Origin: JARRNJ01 sp037385045
Lineage (GTDB): Bacteria > Pseudomonadota > Gammaproteobacteria > JASBUN01
NCBI GenBank assembly: GCA_037385045.1
Contig: JARRNJ010000020.1
Span: forward strand, 1-48,475
Reading direction: 5' to 3'
DNA: 48,475 nt
In this document: one piece after another, positions 37,808 to 46,352 of the stretch
Numbering within the stretch: the first letter of the stretch is position 1
Layout of the letters: each line of letters begins with the position of its first letter
Program-made: the position numbers and the translations under genes
Notes under the pieces: model-generated
The model's database searches: none
What the model was told of the DNA's origin: nothing
Seen by the model: the letters and a program-made list of their open reading frames with translations, nothing else

Positions 37808-38637
37808 AGTTGTGCGGGTTCGACGTGGGCCTGGACCGGCCGCTGTTTCTGATAGCCGGCCCCTGCGTCATCGAGAGCGAGCAACTGGCCCTGGAGACCG
37901 CGGGCCAGCTCCAAGAGATCGCCGCGCGCGTGGGCATCCCCTTCATCTACAAGTCATCGTTCGACAAAGCCAACCGCTCGTCCCTGGACAGTTTCCGGGG
38001 ACTTGGCATCGACCAAGGGCTGCGGATCCTTGAGCGCGTGCGGGAACAGATCGGCGTTCCGGTGCTGACCGACGTACATGAGGATACCCCACTGGGGGAG
38101 GTGGCGGCGGTCGTTGACGTACTGCAGACACCGGCGTTTCTCTGCCGCCAGACCAACTTCATTGTCAATGTGGCAAGCCAGGGCAAGCCGGTGAACATCA
38201 AAAAGGGTCAGTTCCTGGCACCGTGGGACATGAAGAACGTGGTGGACAAGGCGCTTGCCGCCGGCAATCGCCAGATCATGGTCTGTGAGCGCGGCGTGTC
38301 TTTCGGCTACAATAATCTCGTCTCCGATATGCGCTCCCTGGCCGTGATGCGTGACACCGGATGCCCGGTGGTGTTCGATGCCACCCATTCGGTGCAGCTG
38401 CCCGGTGGTCAGGGCACCTCGTCGGGCGGACAGCGGGAATTTGTGCCGGTGCTGGCCCGCGCAGCGGTTGCCGCGGGTGTTTCCGGGCTGTTCATGGAGA
38501 CCCACCCGGAGCCGGAACGGGCGCTCAGTGACGGGCCCAACGCCTGGCCCCTGGGACGCATCGCGGAGCTGTTGGAAACCCTCAAGGCGATCGATACAGC
38601 CGTCAAGCAGCAGGGGTTCGCGGAAAGCCGGTTGTAG
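37804..38637 (+). CDS. kdsA: 3-deoxy-D-manno-octulosonate 8-phosphate synthase
   Basis: Condenses PEP with arabinose 5-phosphate to Kdo-8-phosphate for the LPS inner core. Visible segments are FLIAGPCVIESEQLALETAG, IYKSSFDKANRSSLDSFRG, VLTDVHEDT, QTNFIVNVASQGKPVNIKKG and CERGVSFGYNNLVSDMRSL; the C-terminus contains ATHSVQLPGGQGTSSGGQRE. It has 277 residues with nothing missing. A downstream enolase supplies PEP, its cosubstrate, which is a possible logic for linkage (inference). Confidence 0.97.
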   Translation: MKLCGFDVGLDRPLFLIAGPCVIESEQLALETAGQLQEIAARVGIPFIYKSSFDKANRSSLDSFRGLGIDQGLRILERVREQIGVPVLTDVHEDTPLGEVAAVVDVLQTPAFLCRQTNFIVNVASQGKPVNIKKGQFLAPWDMKNVVDKALAAGNRQIMVCERGVSFGYNNLVSDMRSLAVMRDTGCPVVFDATHSVQLPGGQGTSSGGQREFVPVLARAAVAAGVSGLFMETHPEPERALSDGPNAWPLGRIAELLETLKAIDTAVKQQGFAESRL

Positions 38638-38769
38638 CGCCGCGCGGCCGGTGAAAGTCTTCCCGCGTTTTCGGCTTTGAGCGCACGGCGCCCGGCATCG
38701 GCAGGCGCTCCGCTCGCCGGCACTCACGAAACGACACCTTGATCTTCAGGTACTGGAGCACACTGGGTC

Positions 38770-40012
38770 ATGAGTAAAATCAAAGACATTCATGCCCGCG
38801 AGATTCTTGACTCCCGCGGCAACCCCACGGTCGAAGCCGATGTGGCGCTCGATTCGGGCGTCCGCGGACGCGCCGCGGTGCCGTCGGGTGCGTCCACCGG
38901 GGAACTGGAGGCGCTGGAGCTGCGCGATGGCGATGCCAAGCGTTACGGTGGCAAAGGGGTCCTTAAAGCGGTGGAGAACGTCAATACGCTGATCCGAGAC
39001 GCCTTGCTGGGCAAGAACGTGGATGACCAGCGCAATATCGACCAGGTCATGCTGGACCTCGACGGGACCGCCAACAAGAATCGCCTGGGCGCCAACGCCA
39101 TCCTTTCGGTGTCCTTGGCTTGTGCTCATGCCGCCGCCGGCGCCGCCGGAAAGCCGCTCTATCGCGCACTGGCCGAACGCGACCGCTACCAGCTGCCGGT
39201 GCCCATGATGAATATCATCAACGGCGGCGCCCACGCCAACAACAACGTCGACCTGCAGGAATTCATGGTGATTCCGGTGGGAGCGCCGAGCGTGCGCGAA
39301 GCGGTCCGCTACGGGGCCGAGGTGTTTCACGCCTTGCGCAAGGTTCTGCAGGAAAAGGGCATGAATACCGCGGTCGGTGATGAAGGCGGATTCGCGCCCA
39401 ACCTGGGCTCCAACGAGGAAGCCATCGAAGTCATCCTCAAGGCGATCGAGAACGCCGGCTACAGGCCCGGCGAGGACATTGCACTGGGGCTGGACGCCGC
39501 CAGCTCGGAGTTCTACAAGGATGGCGTCTATCGGCTGAAGTCGGAGGGCATGCGCTTCAGCGCCGGGGAGTTCATCGACTATCTCGCCGCCTGGGTGGAT
39601 CGCTATCCGATCATCAGCATCGAGGACGCCATGGCCGAGGACGACTGGGACGGCTGGGCGCTGCTTACCGAACGGTTGGGCAGCCGCCTGCAATTGGTGC
39701 ATTGAACGCAAGGTGGCCAACTCGATTCTCATCAAGCTCAATCAGATCGGCACGGTGACCGAGACCCTGGAGGCCATCGCCATGGCCGAAGAAGCGGGCT
39801 ATACCTCGGTGGTCTCCCACCGCTCCGGCGAGACCGAGGACACCACCATCGCGGACCTCGCGGTGGCGACCAGCGCCAGCCAGATCAAGACCGGCTCGCT
39901 CTCCCGGTCCGACCGCGTGGCGAAGTACAATCAGCTGATCCGCATCGAAGAGGAATTGGGGGATCGTGGAACATACAGCGGGCGCAGCGCGTTCAACGTA
40001 TATCCGGGCTGA
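38770..40012 (+). pseudogene. eno: Enolase, broken by an internal frameshifting deletion
   Basis: Interconverts 2-phosphoglycerate and PEP. The first part (38770-39699, 310 codons) runs from MSKIKDIHAREILDSRGNPT to TERLGSRLQLV with the acid/base and metal regions intact (VGDEGGFAPNLGSNEEA, ALGLDAASSEFY, SIEDAMAEDDWDGW). The expected GDDLFVTNT-ILREG segment is absent: one C remains, then ATTGAACGCAAG (IERK) continues in another frame to VANSILIKLNQIGT, VSHRSGETEDTTIADLAVAT and YPG. About 15 codons (44 bp net) are lost, including the third Mg-ligand Asp (Asp320 in yeast numbering). Such a protein should be dead; since eno is normally essential, assembly error or a second copy is expected. Confidence 0.9.
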
Positions 40013-40075
40013 TCGGCGGTCGCGGATGGCGCACGGCGCTGACAATGTGGTCTTGCGGCCGGCCGGGCACAGCTG

Positions 40076-40408
40076 ATGCGCTGGCTGACCGGCCTGCTGC
40101 TGATCCTGCTGGTGCTGCTGCAATACCGGTTGTGGGTCGGTGACGGCGGCCTGTCGGATGTCCGCCGGCTGCGCCACGCGGTGCAGCAGCAGAAGCTGAC
40201 CAACCAGGAGCTGCGCGAGCGCAACCAGGCATTGGCGGGCGAGGTCAAGGACCTCAAGCACGGCCTCGACGCCATCGAAGAGCGGGCGCGCACCGAGTTG
40301 GGCATGGTCAAGCAGGGCGAAACCTTCTACCAGGTCGTCGAGGGCGGCAAGGGGAGAATGCCGCAAGCCCGTTCGGACCACACCCGCGGCAAGACCGCGA
40401 ACCAGTGA
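40076..40408 (+). CDS. ftsB: Cell division protein FtsB
   Basis: Bitopic divisome protein that bridges FtsL and FtsQ. One N-terminal membrane helix (LTGLLLILLVLLQYRLWVGD) is followed by a periplasmic coiled coil (LRHAVQQQKLTNQELRERNQ then ALAGEVKDLKHGLDAIEERA) and the conserved ARTELGMVKQGETFYQVVE. The 110 residues include an extra polar tail. The eno-ftsB-ispD order is conserved in gammaproteobacteria. Confidence 0.95.
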   Translation: MRWLTGLLLILLVLLQYRLWVGDGGLSDVRRLRHAVQQQKLTNQELRERNQALAGEVKDLKHGLDAIEERARTELGMVKQGETFYQVVEGGKGRMPQARSDHTRGKTANQ

Positions 40409-40444
40409 CGTTGGCCGGCTCCTGCCGGGCGTCGGGCCCAAGGA

Positions 40445-41170
40445 ATGAACGCAACACAATCTTCCGCCCACCGCCGCAAATTCTGGGTTGTGATTCCCGC
40501 GGCCGGGGTGGGCGCGCGCATGGGCGCGGCGGTTCCCAAGCAATATCTGCCCCTTGGCGGGCGCACCGTGATTGAGCAGACGCTGACGCGCATATGCGGC
40601 CATCCCGGTGCCAGCGGCGTCGTCGTGGCGGTGGCGGCCGATGATTCGCGTTGGGAATCACTGCGCGCGGGCTGCAGGGTGCCGATACTGGACGCGGAGG
40701 GGGGTTCCGCACGCTGCCATTCGGTGCTCAATGCCCTGGACCGGCTCGCGCAACAGGCGGCGGACGACCAGTGGGTGCTGGTCCATGACGCGGCGCGCCC
40801 CTGCGTGCGCCATGCCGACGTCGACCGGCTGGTGGAGCAATTGTGGGACCATCCGGTGGGCGGTCTGTTGGCTGTGCCGGTGCGCGATACCATGAAACGC
40901 GCCGATGACGACGGAACGGTGTGCGAAACAGTGGAACGGCACGGCCTGTGGCACGCGCTCACGCCGCAGATGTTCCGTCTCGGCCCGCTGCGCCAGGCCC
41001 TGCGCGCGGCGCTGGCGGCGGGGGCCCTGGTCACCGATGAGGCATCGGCCATGGAGTTCGTCGGTGAAATGCCGCGCCTGGTGCTGGGGAGCGCCGACAA
41101 TATCAAGATCACCCGGCCCGAGGATCTTGCCCTGGCCGAGTTCTATCTACGCGAGCAGCAGGAGCAGTAA
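40445..41170 (+). CDS. ispD: 2-C-methyl-D-erythritol 4-phosphate cytidylyltransferase
   Basis: Makes CDP-ME from MEP and CTP in the MEP pathway. The CTP-binding glycine-rich loop is PAAGVGARMGAAVPKQYLPL; VHDAARPCVRHADVDRLVEQ and the C-terminal VTDEASAMEF and IKITRPEDLALAEFYL match the family. The length is 241. Its stop overlaps the ispF start (TAATG), and the two products act two steps apart. Confidence 0.97.
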   Translation: MNATQSSAHRRKFWVVIPAAGVGARMGAAVPKQYLPLGGRTVIEQTLTRICGHPGASGVVVAVAADDSRWESLRAGCRVPILDAEGGSARCHSVLNALDRLAQQAADDQWVLVHDAARPCVRHADVDRLVEQLWDHPVGGLLAVPVRDTMKRADDDGTVCETVERHGLWHALTPQMFRLGPLRQALRAALAAGALVTDEASAMEFVGEMPRLVLGSADNIKITRPEDLALAEFYLREQQEQ

Positions 41171-41643
41171 TGCGCATCGGTCACGGTTTTGATGTCCATG
41201 CCTTCGCCGCCGGGCGGCGCCTGGTGCTGGGTGGAGTGACGATACCCCATGAACGCGGGCTGGCGGGCCACTCGGACGCGGACGTGCTCATACACGCTTT
41301 GTGTGACGCACTGCTCGGGGCGGCCGGTCTGGGTGACCTCGGCGGACACTTCCCCGACACCGATCCCCGTTACCGCGACGCCGACAGCCGCACGCTGTTG
41401 CGGCAGGTGATGGAGTTGCTGCGCGAAAGCGGATTGCGGGTCGCCAACGTCGACACCACCGTCATTGCCCAGGCGCCCCGGCTGGCGCCTCACGTGGAGG
41501 CCATGCGCGATAACCTGGCCGCGGATCTCCAGTTGCCCGTGGGGCGTGTCAACGTCAAGGCCACCACCACGGAGGGCCTGGGCTTTGCCGGCCGCGGCGA
41601 GGGGATCGCCAGCCACGCCGTGGTGTTGTTGGAACAAGGCTAG
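41170..41643 (+). CDS. ispF: 2-C-methyl-D-erythritol 2,4-cyclodiphosphate synthase
   Basis: Trimeric zinc enzyme releasing CMP to form MEcPP. Zinc ligands are in RIGHGFDVHAF (Asp, His) and HSDADVLIHALCDALLGAAG (His); IGGHFPDTDPRYR-like LGGHFPDTDPRYRDADSR and KATTTEGLGFAGRGEGIASH are typical. The 157-residue length is standard. It overlaps ispD by one base. Confidence 0.98.
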   Translation: MRIGHGFDVHAFAAGRRLVLGGVTIPHERGLAGHSDADVLIHALCDALLGAAGLGDLGGHFPDTDPRYRDADSRTLLRQVMELLRESGLRVANVDTTVIAQAPRLAPHVEAMRDNLAADLQLPVGRVNVKATTTEGLGFAGRGEGIASHAVVLLEQG

Positions 41644-41684
41644 CGTCATCTCCGGTTCGGTTTTTTGCCGCCCATGCTCCCGCA

Positions 41685-42722
41685 ATGTCCACGATGACCT
41701 ACGATAGCGCGGAATTGATGCACGCCCACGGACCGGCCCCTGCGCGCGGACGCATCCGCTGCGCGCCGGAAGATTTTCTGGTCGACGAACAGCCGGCGTT
41801 CGAGCCCAGCGGTGCAGGTGAGCATGTCCTGCTGCACGTGCGCAAGCGCAACACCAATACTGATTGGCTGGCGCGGCAGCTGGCCCGTCATGCGGGCGTA
41901 CAGCCGATAGACGTGGGCTTCGCCGGTCTCAAGGACCGTGACGCGGTTACCACCCAGTGGTTCAGTATCCATCTGCCCGGGAAGCCGGAGCCCGACTGGC
42001 GGCAACTGGAAAACGATGACCTGCAACTCCTTCAAATCGTCCGCCATCATCGTAAAGTGCGCCGCGGCGCATTGCGGGGCAACGCCTTCAACCTGGTGGT
42101 GCGTTCGCTCCATGGTGATCGCCAGGCGGTGGAGACAAGGCTGCGGCGCATCCGGGATCGGGGCGTGCCCAATTATTTCGGTCCCCAGCGCTTCGGCCGC
42201 GACGGCGGTAATCTGAACTCGGCCGACGCCCTGTTCGCCGGACGCCTGGGGCGCGTCAGTCGTCACCGGCGCGGACTGTACTTGTCCGCCGCCCGTTCCC
42301 ACTTGTTCAATTCGGTGCTGGCTGCCCGCGTTGAGGACGGCGATTGGGATACCGGCCTGGCCGGCGACCTGATGGTGTTGCAAGGCAGCCGCAGCGTGTT
42401 CGGTTGTGAGGCTCTGGACAGGACCCTGCGCGAGCGCTTGGCCGCTCACGATATTCATCCCACCGGGCCGCTGTGGGGACGCGGACAGCCCGGGACCCGG
42501 GGCGAGTGCCTGGCGCTGGAGCAGCGGGTGCTGCAGCCGTTCGACGCCTGGCGTGACGGGTTGGAACGGGCCGGAATGAAGCAGGAGCGGCGCGCACTGC
42601 GCGTCGTCCCGGCGGACTTAAATTGGAGCTGGGACGCGGATGACGTTTTGCGGCTGCGGTTCGCGCTGCCGGCCGGGAGTTACGCCACGGCGGTGTTGCG
42701 CGAAGTGGCCGATCTGGAGTGA
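41685..42722 (+). CDS. truD: tRNA pseudouridine(13) synthase
   Basis: Isomerises U13 of tRNA(Glu). Catalytic Asp is in the signature GFAGLKDRDAVTTQWFSI; EDFLVDEQPAFEPSGAGEHV lies in the N-terminal part, and GVPNYFGPQRFGRDGGNLNS is the second conserved block, with a TRUD insertion domain afterwards. The length is 345. It follows ispF as in E. coli. It is convergent with smr, only 9 bp apart. Confidence 0.96.
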   Translation: MSTMTYDSAELMHAHGPAPARGRIRCAPEDFLVDEQPAFEPSGAGEHVLLHVRKRNTNTDWLARQLARHAGVQPIDVGFAGLKDRDAVTTQWFSIHLPGKPEPDWRQLENDDLQLLQIVRHHRKVRRGALRGNAFNLVVRSLHGDRQAVETRLRRIRDRGVPNYFGPQRFGRDGGNLNSADALFAGRLGRVSRHRRGLYLSAARSHLFNSVLAARVEDGDWDTGLAGDLMVLQGSRSVFGCEALDRTLRERLAAHDIHPTGPLWGRGQPGTRGECLALEQRVLQPFDAWRDGLERAGMKQERRALRVVPADLNWSWDADDVLRLRFALPAGSYATAVLREVADLE

Positions 42723-42731
42723 CGCTGGTTC

Positions 42732-43274
42732 TCAGCGGCGCTTGAGCAGCACGTAGACCGCGCCGGTGCCGCCGTGGGCCGGCAGGGCCGAACAGAATGC
42801 CAGCACCTCGTCGCGCTGCTGCAGCCAGCGATTGACCATGGTCTTCAGTATCGGCCCGCGATGGCTGGAGCCGTTGCCCTTACCGTGGATGACGCGCACG
42901 CAGCGCTGGTCCCGTTCCCGGCACTGCAGCAGGAACCGGAGCAGCGCCTGGCGCGCCATGGCCACGGTCATGCCGTGAAGATCCAGTTCGGCGCGTAGGC
43001 TGAACTGGCCGCGGCGCAGTTTGCGGATCAATCTGTGCTGCAGGCCGGAGCGGAAGTACAGCAGTTCCTCGCCCGTCTCCACGTCCGCGGGATGGAACTC
43101 ATCGGAGAGGCTGTCCTGCAAAACTTGGTGGCGGTCCTCGAGCGTCTTGCGCGGCACCGGCGCCACGCGCCGGAACACCGGCTCCACCACGTCCTGGGCC
43201 AGCGGCCGCACGGGTCCGACCTGTTCGCGGAACAGGCGGTTTTCGTCATCGCGATTGTAGGAATCGTCCGCCAC
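42732..43274 (-). CDS. Smr-domain endonuclease-like protein
   Basis: Protein of 180 residues ending in a stand-alone Smr (MutS2 C-terminal) domain: ELDLHGMTVAMARQALLRFL, VRVIHGKGNGSSHRGPILKT and a C-terminal GGTGAVYVLLKRR. The N-terminal half is charged (DDSYNRDDENRLFREQVGPV), as in the SmrA/SmrB family. In E. coli SmrB cleaves mRNA at collided ribosomes; this activity is likely but not certain here. A GTG start after AGGTCC was chosen because it gives the family length. It interrupts truD-surE on the opposite strand. Confidence 0.92.
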   Translation of the reverse strand: MADDSYNRDDENRLFREQVGPVRPLAQDVVEPVFRRVAPVPRKTLEDRHQVLQDSLSDEFHPADVETGEELLYFRSGLQHRLIRKLRRGQFSLRAELDLHGMTVAMARQALLRFLLQCRERDQRCVRVIHGKGNGSSHRGPILKTMVNRWLQQRDEVLAFCSALPAHGGTGAVYVLLKRR

Positions 43275-43331
43275 GGCCGGACCTCGGATTGGCGACCCGT
43301 CCGCGGCCCCGGCGGCCGTGGACACGGTTCC

Positions 43332-43360
43332 AGTATACGGGATGCGAGCCGATGCTCCAA
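43332..43360 (-). promoter_or_regulatory. Sigma-70 promoter for smr
   Basis: On the minus strand TTGGAG and TATACT are separated by 17 bp, about 60 bp upstream of the smr start. In the same 203-bp divergent gap a plus-strand TATAGT (43426-43431) could serve surE. The decamer TTCCAGTATA occurs at both sites. Confidence 0.5.
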
Positions 43361-43477
43361 AGCAGGCCGGGCCGCCGCGCGCGCCGGCGGGGTGAGTACC
43401 TGTGTCGGCAAGGGGCGGATTCCAGTATAGTAAATACCCACACACCCTGGGCGCCGCTGAGCGCATGTTGGCAGGTT

Positions 43478-44227
43478 ATGCGGATTCTCATCAGCAACGA
43501 CGACGGCTATCAGGCTCCCGGCATCGTAATACTGGCAGAAGCACTCAGTCGCATCGCGGATATCAGTGTCGTTGCCCCCGAACGTGACCGTAGCGGCGCC
43601 AGCAACTCGCTGACCCTGGATCAGCCGCTGCGCCCGCGCCGCATGGACAACGGCTTTGTCTGCGTCGACGGTACGCCGACCGATTGTGTGCATCTGGGCA
43701 TTACCGGATTGTTGCCGGAGGAGCCGGACATGGTGGTGTCCGGCATCAACTCGGGCCCCAATCTGGGCGATGACGTCATTTATTCGGGGACCGTTGCCGC
43801 GGCCATGGAAGGGCGGTTTCTCGGGCTGCCGGCCATTGCCGTGTCCCTGGTGGCCGGGGAAACCCCCCGGTATTTCGATACCGCGGCGCGGGTGGCGGTG
43901 GAATTGGTGGAACGTCTGCGCAGCGACCCCCTGCCCAGCGACACCATACTCAACGTCAACGTGCCTGATCTGCCGTGGGAGCAGATCGCCGGCTACGAAG
44001 CCACCCGTCTGGGTCACCGCCACAAGGCCGAGCCGGTGGTCAAGTCGGCGGATCCAAGGGGCCGGCCCATCTATTGGGTGGGGCCCGCCGGTGCGGAGCA
44101 GGACGCAGGCCCCGGCACCGATTTCCACGCGGTGCGGACCAGCCGGGTTTCCGTGACGCCCATTCAAGTGGATCTGACCCAATACCCGGCACTGGACAAG
44201 GTGGCCGCCTGGATCGGAGCGCGATGA
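43478..44227 (+). CDS. surE: 5'/3'-nucleotidase SurE
   Basis: Metal-dependent nucleoside monophosphatase of stationary-phase survival. The metal site is in ILISNDDGYQAPGI (Asp-Asp), Ser in GASNSLTL and Asn in VVSGINSGPNLGDDVIYSGT. The length is 249. It begins the conserved surE-pcm-yqaA-nlpD-rpoS block and is followed by pcm after one base. Confidence 0.97.
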   Translation: MRILISNDDGYQAPGIVILAEALSRIADISVVAPERDRSGASNSLTLDQPLRPRRMDNGFVCVDGTPTDCVHLGITGLLPEEPDMVVSGINSGPNLGDDVIYSGTVAAAMEGRFLGLPAIAVSLVAGETPRYFDTAARVAVELVERLRSDPLPSDTILNVNVPDLPWEQIAGYEATRLGHRHKAEPVVKSADPRGRPIYWVGPAGAEQDAGPGTDFHAVRTSRVSVTPIQVDLTQYPALDKVAAWIGAR

Positions 44228-44228
44228 T

Positions 44229-44897
44229 ATGCGGTTGACCGACTCCATGATTCGCGGGATCGGCATGACATCACAACGCACCCGCGAACGCCTGGTGAAT
44301 CGCCTGCGCGAAAAGGGCATCGTCGACAGCCGGGTACTGGATATCATCCTGCAAACGCCCCGGCACCTGTTCGTGGACGAAGCGCTCGCCAGCCGCGCTT
44401 ACGAGGACACGGCGCTGCCCATCGGTTACGGCCAGACCATCTCACAGCCGTACGTCGTCGCCCGTATGACCGAGTTGTTGCTGGCCGGCGGCGTTCCGCG
44501 GCGGGTGCTGGAGGTCGGCACCGGGTGTGGCTACCAGACCACGGTGCTGGCGCAGCTGGTCACCGACGTGTTTACGGTGGAGCGGATCGAGGCGCTGCAG
44601 CAGCAGGCCCGGCAACGGTTCCGGCGGCTGGGACTGCGCAACGTGCGCAGCCGCCACACCGATGGTCAATGGGGCTGGTCTCAACACGCCCCCTTCGACG
44701 GCATGCTGGTGACCGCGGCGCCGGAGGCCGTGCCCGAGGAGTTGCTGGGTCAGCTGAACGTGGGCGGGCGCATGGTGATCCCGGTGGGCACGGCACGCTG
44801 CCAACACTTGAGCGTCATCACCCGCATGGAATCGGAGTACATTCAGGATTTGTACGAACCGGTAAGCTTCGTTCCCCTCCTGGGAGGTGAGATTTGA
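44229..44897 (+). CDS. pcm: Protein-L-isoaspartate O-methyltransferase
   Basis: Repairs isoaspartyl residues using SAM. Visible are TPRHLFVDEALASRAYEDTA, LPIGYGQTISQPYVVARM and the SAM motif VLEVGTGCGYQTTVLAQL, followed by a class I Rossmann methyltransferase fold ending VPLLGGEI. The length is 222. It couples with surE upstream and overlaps yqaA downstream. Confidence 0.97.
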   Translation: MRLTDSMIRGIGMTSQRTRERLVNRLREKGIVDSRVLDIILQTPRHLFVDEALASRAYEDTALPIGYGQTISQPYVVARMTELLLAGGVPRRVLEVGTGCGYQTTVLAQLVTDVFTVERIEALQQQARQRFRRLGLRNVRSRHTDGQWGWSQHAPFDGMLVTAAPEAVPEELLGQLNVGGRMVIPVGTARCQHLSVITRMESEYIQDLYEPVSFVPLLGGEI

Positions 44898-45475
44898 ACC
44901 GCCTGCTGTCACGGCTGTACGATCGGGCGATGATCTGGGCGGGCCACCGCCACGCGCCATCGTATCTGGCCGGCCTGAGTTTTGCCGAGAGTTCGTTCTT
45001 TCCCATTCCACCGGACGTCATGTTGGCGCCCATGTCGCTCGCCAAGCCGAAGCGGGCCTGGCATTACGCCGCGGTGGCCACCGTTGCCTCCGCCCTGGGC
45101 GGGGCGGTCGGCTACCTGATCGGGATGTTCGCCTTCGACCTGGTACAGCCGCTGCTGCATCGCCATGGTTATTGGGACGCCTTTTTGAAGGCCCGGGGCT
45201 GGTTCGATACGTGGGGGTTCTGGGCGGTGTTCCTTGCCGGCTTCACCCCGATTCCCTATAAGGTATTCACCATTTCCGCCGGCGTGGTGGCGATGCCGTT
45301 CCTGCCATTCCTGGTTGCCTCGCTCATCGGGCGCGGGGCCCGCTTTTTTCTCGTTTCCGGACTCATGCTGTGGGGCGGGGAACGTATGCAGCGGGCCGTG
45401 CGCACCTATATCGACCGGGTGGGTTGGCTGCTGCTGATCGCCGCAGTCCTGTTGTTCTTTATCCTAAGGAGCTGA
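44894..45475 (+). CDS. yqaA: DedA/SNARE-associated family membrane protein YqaA
   Basis: Protein of 193 residues with about four membrane helices. SFAESSFFPIPPDVMLAPMS near residue 29 and FLAGFTPIPYKVFTISAGVV near 113 are the paired re-entrant 'F/YxxxP' motifs of DedA-like proteins, linked to undecaprenyl-phosphate or lipid flipping in recent work on the family. A TTG start overlaps the pcm stop and is preceded by a very strong GGGAGGTGAG. The stop overlaps nlpD (TGATG). Confidence 0.92.
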   Translation: MNRLLSRLYDRAMIWAGHRHAPSYLAGLSFAESSFFPIPPDVMLAPMSLAKPKRAWHYAAVATVASALGGAVGYLIGMFAFDLVQPLLHRHGYWDAFLKARGWFDTWGFWAVFLAGFTPIPYKVFTISAGVVAMPFLPFLVASLIGRGARFFLVSGLMLWGGERMQRAVRTYIDRVGWLLLIAAVLLFFILRS

Positions 45476-46230
45476 TGTTTGCCGCCAAGCCAGCGCGTGT
45501 TTGTCTGATCGCCACCCTGCTCACGTTGCACGGCTGCGGCGGCAGCCCCTTGGCGCCGGTCTCGGACCGGACCGTGCGTACCGCGGGCCCTCCCGCTTAT
45601 CATCCGGCCTATCACATTGTTACCAAAGGCGACACGTTGTATTCGATCTCATGGGCCTATGGTTACGACTATCGGGAAGTCGCCCGCTGGAACGGCATCG
45701 CCCGACCCTATCGGATTTATCCGGGGGAGAAGATTCGCTTGCGGCCGCCGGCGGCGCCGCGGCGTTCGGTGGTGACGCGGCATGCTCCGCCGGTCAGACA
45801 TCAGACATCCCGGCGGACCAAAGCCCATGAGCAGCCGCGACCACGGCCGGTGCGTCACATCGCCGCCTGGACCTGGCCGGCGAAGGGACCGTTATTGCAG
45901 AGTTTCTCGGCCGGCGATCCCCGTAAAAAGGGTATCGACATCGGCGGCAAGCGGGGCCAGCCGATTCGGGCGACGGCCGCCGGCGAAGTGGTCTACAGCG
46001 GAAGCGGTCTGATCCGCTACGGGAAGCTGATCATCATCAAGCACAACCACGACTACTTCAGCGCCTACGCCCACAATGAAAGACTGCTGGTCAAGGAAGG
46101 CGACCGGGTGCATGCGGGCCAGGAGATTGCCCGGATGGGTAGCACGGGGACCACGCGCACCATGCTGCACTTCGAAATCCGCCGAGACGGCAAGCCGGTC
46201 AATCCGTTGCGGTATCTGCCAAAGCGATAG
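45475..46230 (+). CDS. nlpD: NlpD-like LytM-domain lipoprotein, amidase activator
   Basis: Outer-membrane lipoprotein activating AmiC at the division site in E. coli. The lipoprotein signal ends LTLHGCGG. A LysM domain follows (YHIVTKGDTLYSISWAYGYD, ending YRIYPGEKIRL), then a basic Pro/Arg-rich linker and a C-terminal LytM domain (KKGIDIGGKRGQPIRATAAG ... LHFEIRRDGKPVNPLRYLPK). Catalytic metal ligands are missing: Lys replaces the first His before GIDI, and the HxH motif reads MLH. So it is a regulator rather than a hydrolase, as known for NlpD. The coding region probably holds an rpoS promoter, as in E. coli. Confidence 0.94.
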   Translation: MFAAKPARVCLIATLLTLHGCGGSPLAPVSDRTVRTAGPPAYHPAYHIVTKGDTLYSISWAYGYDYREVARWNGIARPYRIYPGEKIRLRPPAAPRRSVVTRHAPPVRHQTSRRTKAHEQPRPRPVRHIAAWTWPAKGPLLQSFSAGDPRKKGIDIGGKRGQPIRATAAGEVVYSGSGLIRYGKLIIIKHNHDYFSAYAHNERLLVKEGDRVHAGQEIARMGSTGTTRTMLHFEIRRDGKPVNPLRYLPKR

Positions 46231-46352
46231 CCGCTTGGCCGATGCAGCTGCTGCGTTGCCGGCATGCGCGCCGGCGGATCGCGTGTGCGTTGTGCGAACA
46301 ACAAAACGCGGTTAAAGTTTGCCCTAGAACCTGCACCAGACAGGAGGGAGTG

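Noticed and set aside
45892..46230. NlpD LytM domain as an active metallo-endopeptidase
   Set aside because: The HxxxD and HxH ligand positions are degenerate (KKGID and MLHFE), as in known amidase-activating NlpD.
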